This document shows positions 26,351 through 34,649 of a stretch of DNA of 64,000 bases, piece after piece; within the stretch, counting starts at the first letter, position 1; each line of letters starts with the position of its first letter. The notes beneath the pieces were generated by a model. That model searched no databases. It saw only the letters and a program-made list of their open reading frames with translations, and had not been told where the DNA came from. The stretch is taken from assembly GCA_001768235.1 (NCBI GenBank), contig MENK01000009.1, positions 27,377 through 91,376 of the forward strand, in the 5' to 3' direction. Origin of the DNA: Bacteroidetes bacterium GWB2_32_14 (GTDB taxonomy: Bacteria; Bacteroidota; Bacteroidia; Bacteroidales; UBA12077). Made by a program: the position numbers and the translations under genes.

Positions 26351-27433
26351 ATGGGACAAAATACACCACATTTACATCTCGACAAACTTCCCCCTGAAAG
26401 AAAAAAGATTGAAACTATCAGGATACTAAGGCAGGTGAACAAAGCATCAGCAGCTTTGGCTGAGTTAAAGGGTATTGCAAAAACAATCCCAAACCAAACA
26501 ATGTTGATTAACGCCATTGTATTACAGGAAGCTAAGGATAGTTCGGAAATAGAGAATATAATTACGACTCAGGATGAATTATATAAGGCTTTAACTGTTA
26601 ATAAAACAAACGTATCTCCTGAAACTAAAGAAGTAGTAAATTACAGAAAAGCTATATTTCAGGGATTCGACTTAATAAAAGAACAAGGCTTTTTAAGAGT
26701 AAATGATATTGTAACAATACAGCGAGAATTAGTTGAAAATACAGCAGGAATCAGAAATACTCCGGGAACAGTTTTAAAAAATGACCGAACCGGAGAAGTT
26801 GTTTATACTCCCCCACAAGACAAACATGAGATATTAGACTTACTTTCAAATTTTATAACCCACTACAATAAAAATGAGCAAGATTTATCACCCTTGATTA
26901 ACCTTGCAATACTTCATTATCAGTTTGAAAGCATCCACCCATTTTACGATGGAAATGGAAGAACAGGAAGAATACTTAATATCCTTTATCTGATTCTAAA
27001 TGAATTAATTGAAATACCAATACTTTATTTAAGCTCTTATATCATTGAAAACAAAACAGATTATTACAGGCTGTTAAGTCAAACAAATAAAACTGATGAT
27101 TGGGAAGAATGGATTCTTTTTATGCTTAAAGCAGTTGAATCTACTTCTCTGCAAACAATTAAAAAAATAAATTCTATCAGACAATTACTTGAAAAGACAA
27201 TTAAAACGGTTCAGAAAGAATCACCAAAAATTTATCAAAAAGAATTGGTAGAACTACTTTTTGAACAACCATATTCCAAGATAGAGTTTGTAGTTAATCG
27301 CTTAAAAGTTGAAAGAAAAGCGGCATCAAGATATCTGAAAGAACTTGAAAATATAAGTGTTTTGGAATCACATAAAGTAGGCAGAGAGGCTTTATACATT
27401 AATAAAGAATTGATTGAAATTCTTAAAAAATAA
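26351..27433 (+). CDS. Fic family protein with N-terminal inhibitory helix
   Basis: The 360-residue protein has the complete Fic motif HPFYDGNGRTGR (residues 196-207), the flap region TGEVVYTPPQ and, at residues 64-69, SSEIEN, which fits the [S/T]xxxE[G/N] inhibitory motif. So it is a class II Fic enzyme with the inhibitor in the same chain. It adds AMP (or another nucleotide) to proteins. A helix-turn-helix region closes the C-terminus, as in regulator-type Fic proteins. It sits between two direct repeats. Confidence 0.92.
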   Translation: MGQNTPHLHLDKLPPERKKIETIRILRQVNKASAALAELKGIAKTIPNQTMLINAIVLQEAKDSSEIENIITTQDELYKALTVNKTNVSPETKEVVNYRKAIFQGFDLIKEQGFLRVNDIVTIQRELVENTAGIRNTPGTVLKNDRTGEVVYTPPQDKHEILDLLSNFITHYNKNEQDLSPLINLAILHYQFESIHPFYDGNGRTGRILNILYLILNELIEIPILYLSSYIIENKTDYYRLLSQTNKTDDWEEWILFMLKAVESTSLQTIKKINSIRQLLEKTIKTVQKESPKIYQKELVELLFEQPYSKIEFVVNRLKVERKAASRYLKELENISVLESHKVGREALYINKELIEILKK

Positions 27434-27442
27434 TGCACCAGG

Positions 27443-27600
27443 CCTAACCCTGCATCACAAAACATGCGGGTTTCATCTGTTTTTGAAATTTTTCACTACT
27501 TTTACCGTTATTAACGACAGAAAGCTATGAAGGGTGAATTCCCCACAAAACATAGCCGAAGATCGTTGACCAGCATTGTATATAACGACACCAAACGTTG
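27443..27600. repeat. Cassette-flanking repeat, copy B
   Basis: Second copy of the repeat at 26147-26305, starting 10 bp after the Fic stop and ending 33 bp before the next gene. Sequence homology is visible over its whole length, with the best-conserved block at the 5' end and the ending CACCAAACGTTG. Confidence 0.8.
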
Positions 27601-27633
27601 ATATTATAAGTGAATAAAAAATTGACAAGAATT

Positions 27634-28452
27634 ATGATGAACAGATTACTGATTTTAGTTTTATTAATAATAAGTTGCAACACGATAACCGGGCAAAATA
27701 TTTCAGGAGTTGTTCTTAATGCAACAAACAAACAACCTGTTGAATTTGTAAATATTGGGATTGTTGGAAAAAATGTGGGAACAGTAACTGATTTAAACGG
27801 GAAGTTTAACTTTTTCGCGGGTTCTGAATTTGCTAATGATACGATTTTGTTTTCAATGATCGGGTACAATCCGCTTTTGGTTAAAATAGCAGATCTTAAT
27901 AAAAACGCGGGTAATGAAGTACTTCTAGAAGAGAAAACCTATGAAATTGCCGAAGTAATTATTAAACCAAAAAAAATTAAACAGCAAACTTTAGGTGTAA
28001 CTACTAAATTTAAAAAAATAGCTGCAGGCTTTAAAGATAACTTACTAGGTTATGAATGTGGCATATTAATAAATGTCAAGAAAACAGCCTTTATAAAAAA
28101 AGTAAATATAAACATTTCCGTTTGCTCATACGACACTATATTTTATCGATTAAACATTTACAAAGTCAGGGGCACAATGGACTTTGAGAATATACTCAGA
28201 GAACCTATTTATATAAAAATGCCCAAAGAATCAGTTAAGGATGAAATTCAAATTGATTTGCAGTCCAGGAATATAGTTGTTGATGGTGATTTTCTTATTA
28301 CTCTTGAACATATTAAGGATTTAGGAAATGGATATCTTCATTTCTGTGCAGGATTAACAGAGAAAACCTATTACAGGAAAACAAGCCAGGGTAAGTGGGA
28401 AACAGTACCTGTTGGAATTAGCATTAGTGTAATTGCAGATGTAGAAAAATGA
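27634..28452 (+). CDS. Exported protein with carboxypeptidase-regulatory-like domain
   Basis: I start at the ATG at 27634 (a GTG at 27610 is possible). The signal peptide is followed by a CarboxypepD_reg beta domain (ISGVVLNATNKQPVEFVNIGIVGKNVGTVTDLNGKF at about 22-57), which serves as a linker or plug-domain relative in Bacteroidota. The rest, about 170 residues, is beta-rich with no signature I recognise. It is not a full TonB receptor. Position behind the second repeat may mean it arrived as a cassette. Confidence 0.65.
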   Translation: MMNRLLILVLLIISCNTITGQNISGVVLNATNKQPVEFVNIGIVGKNVGTVTDLNGKFNFFAGSEFANDTILFSMIGYNPLLVKIADLNKNAGNEVLLEEKTYEIAEVIIKPKKIKQQTLGVTTKFKKIAAGFKDNLLGYECGILINVKKTAFIKKVNINISVCSYDTIFYRLNIYKVRGTMDFENILREPIYIKMPKESVKDEIQIDLQSRNIVVDGDFLITLEHIKDLGNGYLHFCAGLTEKTYYRKTSQGKWETVPVGISISVIADVEK

Positions 28453-28485
28453 TAAAATAACCAACAGCCACCCGATAACGAGAGA

Positions 28486-28518
28486 AAGGACTGTCCTGAA
28501 AAAACAGGAACAATCCTT
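28486..28518. terminator. Stem-loop between convergent genes
   Basis: AAGGA (28486-28490) pairs with TCCTT (28514-28518) around a second stem CCTG/CAGG and a run of six A. It separates the gene ending at 28452 from the convergent gene ending at 28532. There is no strong U-run. Confidence 0.5.
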
Positions 28519-28531
28519 CTTCCTTAAATAG

Positions 28532-29305
28532 TTAAATCTTCATCCCGATGTAGAACACGTAGCCATAATACTCTTTATACTTGTAATATAGCTGTGCTTC
28601 ATGCCGTTCATTTGCAATAAGTTCTTCGGCAGTTTTATTTCCTGCATATTTCTTCAGGAAGATTTCCTGTACCGCAACTTGTGGGGCATAGAAATGTTCT
28701 GTCCAGCAGTTTTCCGGCAGGATAAAAGTTGCAACAGGAATATACCCGGCTTTTTGCATCCGGGCGACCTTATTTGAAATAGTATCTATCCCGGGATAAG
28801 CATCCTGCCAAAACGCATCGATTTCGGCAGGCCGCTCTTCGGTAAACCAGGATGCTTCTGAAACAGCAACATAACCTCCTGTTTTCAAAAATTTTCGCCA
28901 CTCGTTCAGTCCCCGTTCAAAGCCTATATTATAGATCGCCCCTTCCGACCATATCAGGTCAAATTCTTCATTCCGAAAAGGAAGGTTATCCATTGAACCG
29001 ACGATACCTTTTACTCTGCCCTGTAGATTCAGTTTAGCGGCATTAAAATTGAACAGGTCGATAAAAGCAGGAAACAGGTCAATACCCGTGATATGTCCAG
29101 GCACGTGCTGCGCCAGCACCATTGTCTGTCCGCCTGTTCCACAACCAATGTCGGCAATACGGGATTCGTTGGTAAGATTATCGATAAAGCTCAATGCTTT
29201 AATGGTTACTTCCGGACTGCCGGGCCCTTGTCGTTCTAGGCTTGAGAAATATTCGCAGATTAAATTGAAGTCAAATTCGTGAATTGATTTATTTTCGTTA
29301 CTCAT
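28532..29305 (-). CDS. Class I SAM-dependent methyltransferase
   Basis: The 257-residue protein has motif I as [16 protein letters not shown], and [18 protein letters not shown] and [14 protein letters not shown] in the later motifs, a typical class I small-molecule methyltransferase layout. The codons look richer in G+C than those of the neighbours, which hints at transfer. Substrate not identifiable. Followed by a 627 bp gene-free stretch. Confidence 0.85.
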   Translation of the reverse strand: MSNENKSIHEFDFNLICEYFSSLERQGPGSPEVTIKALSFIDNLTNESRIADIGCGTGGQTMVLAQHVPGHITGIDLFPAFIDLFNFNAAKLNLQGRVKGIVGSMDNLPFRNEEFDLIWSEGAIYNIGFERGLNEWRKFLKTGGYVAVSEASWFTEERPAEIDAFWQDAYPGIDTISNKVARMQKAGYIPVATFILPENCWTEHFYAPQVAVQEIFLKKYAGNKTAEELIANERHEAQLYYKYKEYYGYVFYIGMKI

Positions 29306-29932
29306 GATATTTAAATTTAAATTTATTTATATTGTTGAAACCATGACATAAGAATACATCCTTTGCCAGGCATCAAATTGTTATTAATACATAAACATTT
29401 AATAACTCACGCAAGAATTTGCCTGAGTTTAATTAAGGGATAACCCTGGGCAGAATACCAAAGGTTATTTACTTTACCAAATCCGTTTTAAATTTAAACA
29501 TCCACAGTTTTTAGAATGACAAATATATAAATTTTTTTGACAGGGTTTAATTGTTAAATAATATTTGTTCATTAGAAAGTTAAAATTAAGAAAATCATTA
29601 GCTCTTTATAATGTTTATACTCACTCGTAATTATTGACCCTTCAACTTTAGATTACGTTGCTAAGTTTCGCCCGGTATTTCCATTAGCTGTTAACCACGT
29701 TTACTTATTATATAAATAAAATAAACATTTACTTATTTTATTTGTTACAGTACAATAAAATAATTTTCTAAGAGAGATTATTAAATCATTAATAAATATT
29801 TGCTCAAATAATAATTGAAAAACGAATTTTTTAAAAAATAAAATATAGTGGAGACTAGCAACCACTTTAAAAACAGGGCAGTACTGAAAAGCCATACGAG
29901 TAGGATAATTTAATAATTTAAAGAAATTGATT
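29306..29932. other. Gene-free stretch of about 630 bp with an AT palindrome
   Basis: No credible gene is seen; the one longer frame on the minus strand is a low-complexity chance frame. A perfect 11 bp inverted repeat, AAATAAAATAA (29714-29724) and TTATTTTATTT (29733-29743), lies about 190 bp upstream of the peroxiredoxin and may be a weak terminator or operator. Confidence 0.5.
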
Positions 29933-30718
29933 ATGATGAAAAAATTAATGTTCACAGCAGCCATTTACTTTGGCTTAGTTTTCTTCATGCAACAAAGCTT
30001 GTTTGCACAAGAAAATACAGTTATTACACCAATGCCACGCATTGGAGATAAAGCACCTGAATTTAAGGCAGTAACAACCCAGGGGAATATTAATTTCCCT
30101 TCAGATTATTCGGGAAAATGGATAATTCTTTTTAGTCATCCAGCTGATTTTACGCCCGTTTGTACATCAGAATTCATGACATTTGCAAGTATGCAAAAAG
30201 ATTTTACAGCCTTAAATACACAATTAGTAGGCTTGTCAATTGACGGGTTATATAGCCATATTGCATGGTTACGTACCATCAAAGAGAAAATAGAGTTTAA
30301 TGGTTTAAAAAATGTTGAAGTTACATTTCCATTGATTGAAGATATCTCTATGAATGTAGCAAATAAATACGGGATGATACAACCTGGTGAAAGTAGCACC
30401 AAAGCAGTAAGAGCCGTATTTTTTATCGACCCCAAAGGGATAATAAGAGCCATGATTTATTACCCGCTTTCGTTAGGCAGAAATTTTGACGAATTGAAAA
30501 GAGTAATCATTGCCCTGCAAACTGCTGATGCTTATAGTATTGCTACTCCGGCAAACTGGGAACCAGGTGATGATGTAATCGTGCCAACAGCCGGTTCTTG
30601 TGGTGTTGCTAAGGAGCGCATGGAAAGCAAAGATGATAATGTAAAATGTTACGATTGGTTTTTCTGTACAAAGAAATTAACAATTGAACAAGTAAATAAT
30701 CCGCCAACTAAAAAATAA
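29933..30718 (+). CDS. Exported Prx6-type peroxiredoxin
   Basis: I start at the ATG at 29933; the 261-residue protein has a signal peptide ending near LFAQ. The peroxidatic cysteine is in TPVCTSE (C77). The C-terminal pair is in CYDWFFC, whose 6-residue spacing is that of the archaeal Prx6-type enzymes. The protein is a close paralogue of the cytoplasmic enzyme at 55214-55927. It reduces H2O2 or organic peroxides. An exported copy is unusual and is discussed below. Confidence 0.9.
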   Translation: MMKKLMFTAAIYFGLVFFMQQSLFAQENTVITPMPRIGDKAPEFKAVTTQGNINFPSDYSGKWIILFSHPADFTPVCTSEFMTFASMQKDFTALNTQLVGLSIDGLYSHIAWLRTIKEKIEFNGLKNVEVTFPLIEDISMNVANKYGMIQPGESSTKAVRAVFFIDPKGIIRAMIYYPLSLGRNFDELKRVIIALQTADAYSIATPANWEPGDDVIVPTAGSCGVAKERMESKDDNVKCYDWFFCTKKLTIEQVNNPPTKK

Positions 30719-30736
30719 TTGAATATTGTTAATTTC

Positions 30737-30778
30737 AAAACCTGGCAATTAAACCATTAATAATTGCCAGGTTTTATT
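30737..30778 (+). terminator. Strong intrinsic terminator after peroxiredoxin
   Basis: A 15 bp perfect stem: 30737-30751 with 30761-30775, loop of nine bases, followed by TTTT. Directly after the peroxiredoxin stop. Confidence 0.9.
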
Positions 30779-30819
30779 TTGGGGTAATAAACACGGAAAT
30801 AGTTTGTAAATTAAATATT

Positions 30820-31557
30820 CTACCTGACTGTTATATGAATGCATTTGGTTTGGTTTTCTAAAAGAACATAACACTTTCCCTCGTTTTGCATGTCGATTAG
30901 TTCGCGTAATAACAAGTTTCTCAATCGGTACGAATATATTGGTTTTCTTTTTCCCGACTCGAAAAAACGGGTTTGCGACAAATCAAAAGTTAAACCATAA
31001 TAATGTGATGAGTTATTGGGTGTTGCATTTACATTCGATTTACGTAATCCTTTTTGATCGTTTGTAGTTCGTAAAATGGATGTAATTGAAAAACGGTAAT
31101 CCCTCACTCCCATCCCATCCAGACGTTTATGAAAACGCCGTCCTAAATCATTCAGAAAATCTTTAGCATCATCCTTTAAATAAGGTAAAGAGTGTGAAAG
31201 TGACGGGACTTCATAAAAGCGGTTATCTTTAATCTTTTCTAAATCATATGTTCTTATATACATTGAAGAATTCTTTAACATTTCTTCCTGCGATTTTATA
31301 GGCTTGGCAATTCCCTGTTTTCTTCCTGTTTCCAGATGATACGCATTCGGGTACATTTTTAAAGCTCGTTGCTCTTTTGCAGTAAGTACTTCAACCCGAA
31401 CATCGTCAATCGGTTTACCCTTAAATAGTAAGTTTATTGTCCACCTTATTAAAAGAAAAAATGCTATGAGTATAAGTATAAATCGTATAAACTTCCACCT
31501 GGAAATAATGCGAAGCCACTTCGGTTTTTTAGGCTTGCCCGATGTTTGAATATCCAT
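30820..31557 (-). CDS. Membrane-anchored DUF5715 (M15-like peptidase) protein
   Basis: The 245-residue protein has one N-terminal helix (FIRFILILIAFFLLI) and a DUF5715 domain with TSILRTTNDQ, NNSSHYYGLTFDLSQ and IHITVR. The H, D and H residues in SHYYGLTFD and CIHI match the metal positions of M15 D-Ala-D-Ala peptidases, so a cell-wall peptidase role is inferred. The family itself has no proven reaction. Single gene. Confidence 0.8.
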   Translation of the reverse strand: MDIQTSGKPKKPKWLRIISRWKFIRFILILIAFFLLIRWTINLLFKGKPIDDVRVEVLTAKEQRALKMYPNAYHLETGRKQGIAKPIKSQEEMLKNSSMYIRTYDLEKIKDNRFYEVPSLSHSLPYLKDDAKDFLNDLGRRFHKRLDGMGVRDYRFSITSILRTTNDQKGLRKSNVNATPNNSSHYYGLTFDLSQTRFFESGKRKPIYSYRLRNLLLRELIDMQNEGKCYVLLENQTKCIHITVR

Positions 31558-31709
31558 TGAAATTAAATAATGTAAAGATTTGAAATTTTAAATTCCGAAG
31601 ATAAATAAACACGCCGAATAAAAAAAACTTTGTTAATAAACCTTAAAAGCTAATGTATTTAAGCAATACGAACGCTATTTATTAACAGGATTTCCTTTGA
31701 ACTTTATTG

Positions 31710-31721
31710 CTCACATGTGAG
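31710..31721. promoter_or_regulatory. 12 bp perfect palindrome
   Basis: CTCACATGTGAG lies between the kinase gene end and the start of the DUF5715 gene, followed by TTTTT on the plus strand. Could be an operator; there is no further support. Confidence 0.3.
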
Positions 31722-31729
31722 TTTTTAAA

Positions 31730-32761
31730 TTATTTTACAGGTTCTACCGGTAATGTAAAATAAAAGGTAGAGCCTGCATTTTTTTCAGACTCTACATAAA
31801 TTTCGCCTCCCATAAGGTTAACCAAACCCTTTGAAATTGCAAGCCCCAGGCCTGTTCCGCCGTATAAAGTATCTGAAGATATTTTTTCTCTGCTAAAACG
31901 GCTAAAAATCTGTTTTTTAAATTCATCCGAGATACCAATACCTGTATCGGATACAAAAAATCTTAATTTATCGCTATATTCCGAGTATCCAAATTCAATT
32001 TTCCCGTTTTGAGTAAATTTGATTGCATTATTAAGCAAATTTGAAAATACCTGGTTTAAACGGGTTTGATCGCAAATTATTTTTGAAATAGTTGTCTCTC
32101 TTATATTTACTTCAATTTTCAGGTTCTTTTCTGGATATTCTGCTAATTCATAATTGTACCGTGTATATAATTCATTCATTAATTTTTCTAAATCAACAAT
32201 TGAACAATGAATATCGAGCTGATTAGCTTCTATCTTTGATATATCGAGAATATCAGTAATAAGATTTAAAAGCTGGCTTGAACTGGATTTTATTATTTGC
32301 AGATATTTTTGTTGTGAATCTTTACTCAGGTTTTCTATTTCGAGAAGATTTGTAAATCCTACAATACTGTTCATGGGAGTTCTAATTTCATGAGATAAAT
32401 TTGCAAGGAATCTTGATTTTAACCTGTCGTTTTCTTCTGCTTTTTCCTTGGCAAAAATCAATTCATTCTGTATCTGCCTTCTTTTTGAAATTTCCCTCAT
32501 ATATATATAGGTAATTGTTGAAAAAAAGATAAACGGTATAAAAAGAATCTCCAGGTAATCTTCAAAAACATCGAACATGGTTGTAATATTACCATGCTCA
32601 AGAATATTCGAAACAGATATTAAAAAGAATAACGTAACCGAAGTCAGGTAGAACCCTTTGCTAACATCATCAAGTTGATTATTTTTTATACGAAGAATAA
32701 CTAAAATGCATATAAAAAACCCTATTGTTGTTAATGTATCTACTAAAGCAATAATGTTCAT
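31730..32761 (-). CDS. Membrane sensor histidine kinase
   Basis: The start is set at 32761 (MNIIALVDTL), 4 bp after the preceding gene; a longer frame to 32815 would overlap it. The 343-residue protein has three hydrophobic segments in the first 90 residues, then HisKA with NLSHEIRTPM (H124) and a HATPase domain (NNAIKF, DTGIGI, GGTGLGLAI). It is an orphan hybrid-free kinase; no response regulator is next to it. Its likely partner is the small membrane protein upstream. Confidence 0.9.
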   Translation of the reverse strand: MNIIALVDTLTTIGFFICILVILRIKNNQLDDVSKGFYLTSVTLFFLISVSNILEHGNITTMFDVFEDYLEILFIPFIFFSTITYIYMREISKRRQIQNELIFAKEKAEENDRLKSRFLANLSHEIRTPMNSIVGFTNLLEIENLSKDSQQKYLQIIKSSSSQLLNLITDILDISKIEANQLDIHCSIVDLEKLMNELYTRYNYELAEYPEKNLKIEVNIRETTISKIICDQTRLNQVFSNLLNNAIKFTQNGKIEFGYSEYSDKLRFFVSDTGIGISDEFKKQIFSRFSREKISSDTLYGGTGLGLAISKGLVNLMGGEIYVESEKNAGSTFYFTLPVEPVK

Positions 32762-32765
32762 TTTC

Positions 32766-33026
32766 TTATGCTTTTGAGAGATAATAAAAAAACATGATGA
32801 AACAAATTGATGCAACTACATAACCTGCATGTTCAATAAAATTGAAAAACGTCTCGAAAAAATAACCCTCTATTACTGTAGAAGCCTGAGAAATTAATAT
32901 AAAAAGTATTCCGATTGAAAACCAAAAGAATTTCCGTGAGAACAGTTTTCTGCCTAAAATAATTACAAAAAAAACAGTTACAATTAAACTTAGTAAAAGA
33001 GTAATAATCTCACTTTCCTGGTACAT
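32766..33026 (-). CDS. Small multi-pass membrane protein upstream of the kinase
   Basis: An 86-residue protein with three hydrophobic segments (IITLLLSLIVTVFFVIIL, FFWFSIGILFILISQA, GYVVASICFIMFFYYL). It ends 4 bp before the kinase start and resembles the kinase's own membrane part in topology, so a sensing accessory role is inferred. No family recognised. Confidence 0.65.
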   Translation of the reverse strand: MYQESEIITLLLSLIVTVFFVIILGRKLFSRKFFWFSIGILFILISQASTVIEGYFFETFFNFIEHAGYVVASICFIMFFYYLSKA

Positions 33027-33073
33027 AAATTGTTTATTTTACAGCAAGTTATGAAAAAGAAAATGAATAAGCT

Positions 33074-33107
33074 AAAAAATCCCGAACATTATCCGGACAG
33101 GATTTTT
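33074..33107 (-). terminator. Probable terminator after the SDR gene
   Basis: AAAAAATCC (33074-33082) pairs with GGATTTTT (33100-33107), in the gap between the SDR stop and the small membrane protein start. Confidence 0.45.
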
Positions 33108-33125
33108 AAAAAAGCAACTGAAATT

Positions 33126-33941
33126 TTACTTTTCCAGAACGAGCTTAATTATTGCATAAAACCAGTTTCCCGGGATAATTCGTCTTAAAAATAAAATCAA
33201 TGGTGCTCCGCCTCCAACCGGGTACCTGATTTTTTTGCGGTTGTCAGTTGCTGCTTTATATATTTTCTTTGCAACAACCTCGGGGCCGGGAGCATTTGCA
33301 CTGAAATTCTGCATATTAGGCATTATTATGTTCTGGTAATCATCGTAATCGGGTAATCCGTCCTTTTTAAATAATTCTTGTGAACGATCATAGAAATCGG
33401 TTTTAATAGGTCCGGGTTCAATTATTTTTACCCGGATATTGAATTGATTTAGTTCGAATTGCAACGATTCGCTAAATCCTTCAACAGCCCATTTTGTTGC
33501 ATGATACATACTATATAACGGGAAAGTCATTCTCCCTCCTACTGATGCTATATTTATAATTACGCCTTCCTTTTTTTTACGGAAATAAGGAAGAATAGCA
33601 CGTGTAGCATTCATTAATCCAAAAACATTCGTGTCGAATTGCTTCTGTATTTGTTGTGAAGATGCGGCTTCGAAAGCACCCACAGTACCATACCCGGCAT
33701 TATTTACCAATACATCAATATTACCAAAATGAGATATTGCTTCATTTATTGCTTTTTGTATTGATTCGTTATCAGTAACATCAAGTTTGAATAGTTTAAC
33801 ATTTTCATGTTTCGTTAATTCTGATTCATTCTCAGGATTACGCATGGTTGCAGCTACATTCCATCCTTTTTTTGAAAAATATTTTACCGTTGCTTTACCA
33901 ATACCCGATGAAGAACCTGTTATAAATAGTGTCCTTTTCAT
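33126..33941 (-). CDS. Short-chain dehydrogenase/reductase (SDR)
   Basis: The start is at 33941 (MKRTLFITGSSSGIG); the frame runs to 34034 but would overlap the TetR gene. The 271-residue classical SDR has TGSSSGIG (cofactor), NNAG, and the S-Y-K catalytic set with YHATK. The C-terminal half is typical of enzymes acting on lipids or retinoid-like substrates, but nothing fixes the substrate. It follows the TetR-like regulator, which probably controls it. Confidence 0.9.
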   Translation of the reverse strand: MKRTLFITGSSSGIGKATVKYFSKKGWNVAATMRNPENESELTKHENVKLFKLDVTDNESIQKAINEAISHFGNIDVLVNNAGYGTVGAFEAASSQQIQKQFDTNVFGLMNATRAILPYFRKKKEGVIINIASVGGRMTFPLYSMYHATKWAVEGFSESLQFELNQFNIRVKIIEPGPIKTDFYDRSQELFKKDGLPDYDDYQNIIMPNMQNFSANAPGPEVVAKKIYKAATDNRKKIRYPVGGGAPLILFLRRIIPGNWFYAIIKLVLEK

Positions 33942-33957
33942 TGTATTTTTTTTAATT

Positions 33958-34518
33958 TTAATTTGTTTTAATACTGTCCCAGCTCGATTGAATTGTTTTT
34001 TCCAGTAATTCTTCATTAAATACAATTTCTTCAAGAAGAATCATTCTTACAAATGTTGAAATATTTCCAAAAATCAGGTTAATGCTTATATCTACAGGTA
34101 ATTCTCTCAATATTCCAAGTTTTATGCCCGATTCAATAAAATCAATTGCCGGCCTGTAATAACTCTTACTAACCTGTTTAATTTCTTTTCTAATTAAAGG
34201 GGAGTGTGCATAATGCTCAAGAAATTCAAACTTTTTGGGGTTATTTAAGAAAAATAAGAACAAGTTTTTCCATATCCTGAAAAACTTTTCTTTATAAATC
34301 AACTCTTCGTTAATTCCCTGTATTATAGCTTTACCCATTTCAGCTTTTAGTTCGGAATACAATGTGTCAATCAGGTCTTCTTTGTTTTTAAAATGATGGT
34401 AAATTGTTCCTGCAGCAACATTCGATTTCTTTATTATTAATGCCATTGGTGTTGCATGAAAGCCTAAGTCGGTTATTAAATTGAGTGTTGTTTCAAGCAC
34501 CTGTTCTCTCTTTGTCAT
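33958..34518 (-). CDS. TetR/AcrR family regulator
   Basis: The 186-residue protein has the TetR DNA-binding domain with TPMALIIKKSNVAAGTIYHHFKNKEDLI at about 22-49. The C-terminal ligand domain is diverse. It lies directly upstream of an SDR gene with a 16 bp gap, and a palindrome sits before its start (34536-34549). Confidence 0.92.
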   Translation of the reverse strand: MTKREQVLETTLNLITDLGFHATPMALIIKKSNVAAGTIYHHFKNKEDLIDTLYSELKAEMGKAIIQGINEELIYKEKFFRIWKNLFLFFLNNPKKFEFLEHYAHSPLIRKEIKQVSKSYYRPAIDFIESGIKLGILRELPVDISINLIFGNISTFVRMILLEEIVFNEELLEKTIQSSWDSIKTN

Positions 34519-34535
34519 GGTTTTAAATTTACAGA

Positions 34536-34549
34536 ACGAACATTCATTC
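34536..34549. promoter_or_regulatory. Candidate TetR-type operator
   Basis: CGAACATTCATTCG, 17 bp upstream of the TetR start codon, is a palindrome with CGAA/TTCG arms and two central mismatches; the flanks (AA and GT) extend it loosely. Such sites are common autoregulatory operators for this family. Confidence 0.55.
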
Positions 34550-34604
34550 GGTACAAATATAAAACTAGCCAGGTTTATTTCAAATAAATTATTGTTAAAT
34601 AAAA

Positions 34605-34628
34605 AAAGAGAACCTGAAAGTTCTCTTC
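34605..34628 (-). terminator. Terminator after the subtilase gene
   Basis: AGAGAAC (34607-34613) pairs with GTTCTCT (34620-34626); on the minus strand a U run of seven follows. Confidence 0.8.
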
Positions 34629-34649
34629 TTACAATGCCTTTAAATAAAT

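Noticed and set aside
26147..27600. True integron with attC sites
   Set aside because: No integrase is in the window, and the ends of the repeats are not clear inverted copies of each other, so I keep the looser name cassette-like repeat.
29701..29964. Minus-strand 87-residue frame next to the peroxiredoxin
   Set aside because: Low-complexity and A/T-driven; overlaps the start of a well-supported gene on the other strand.
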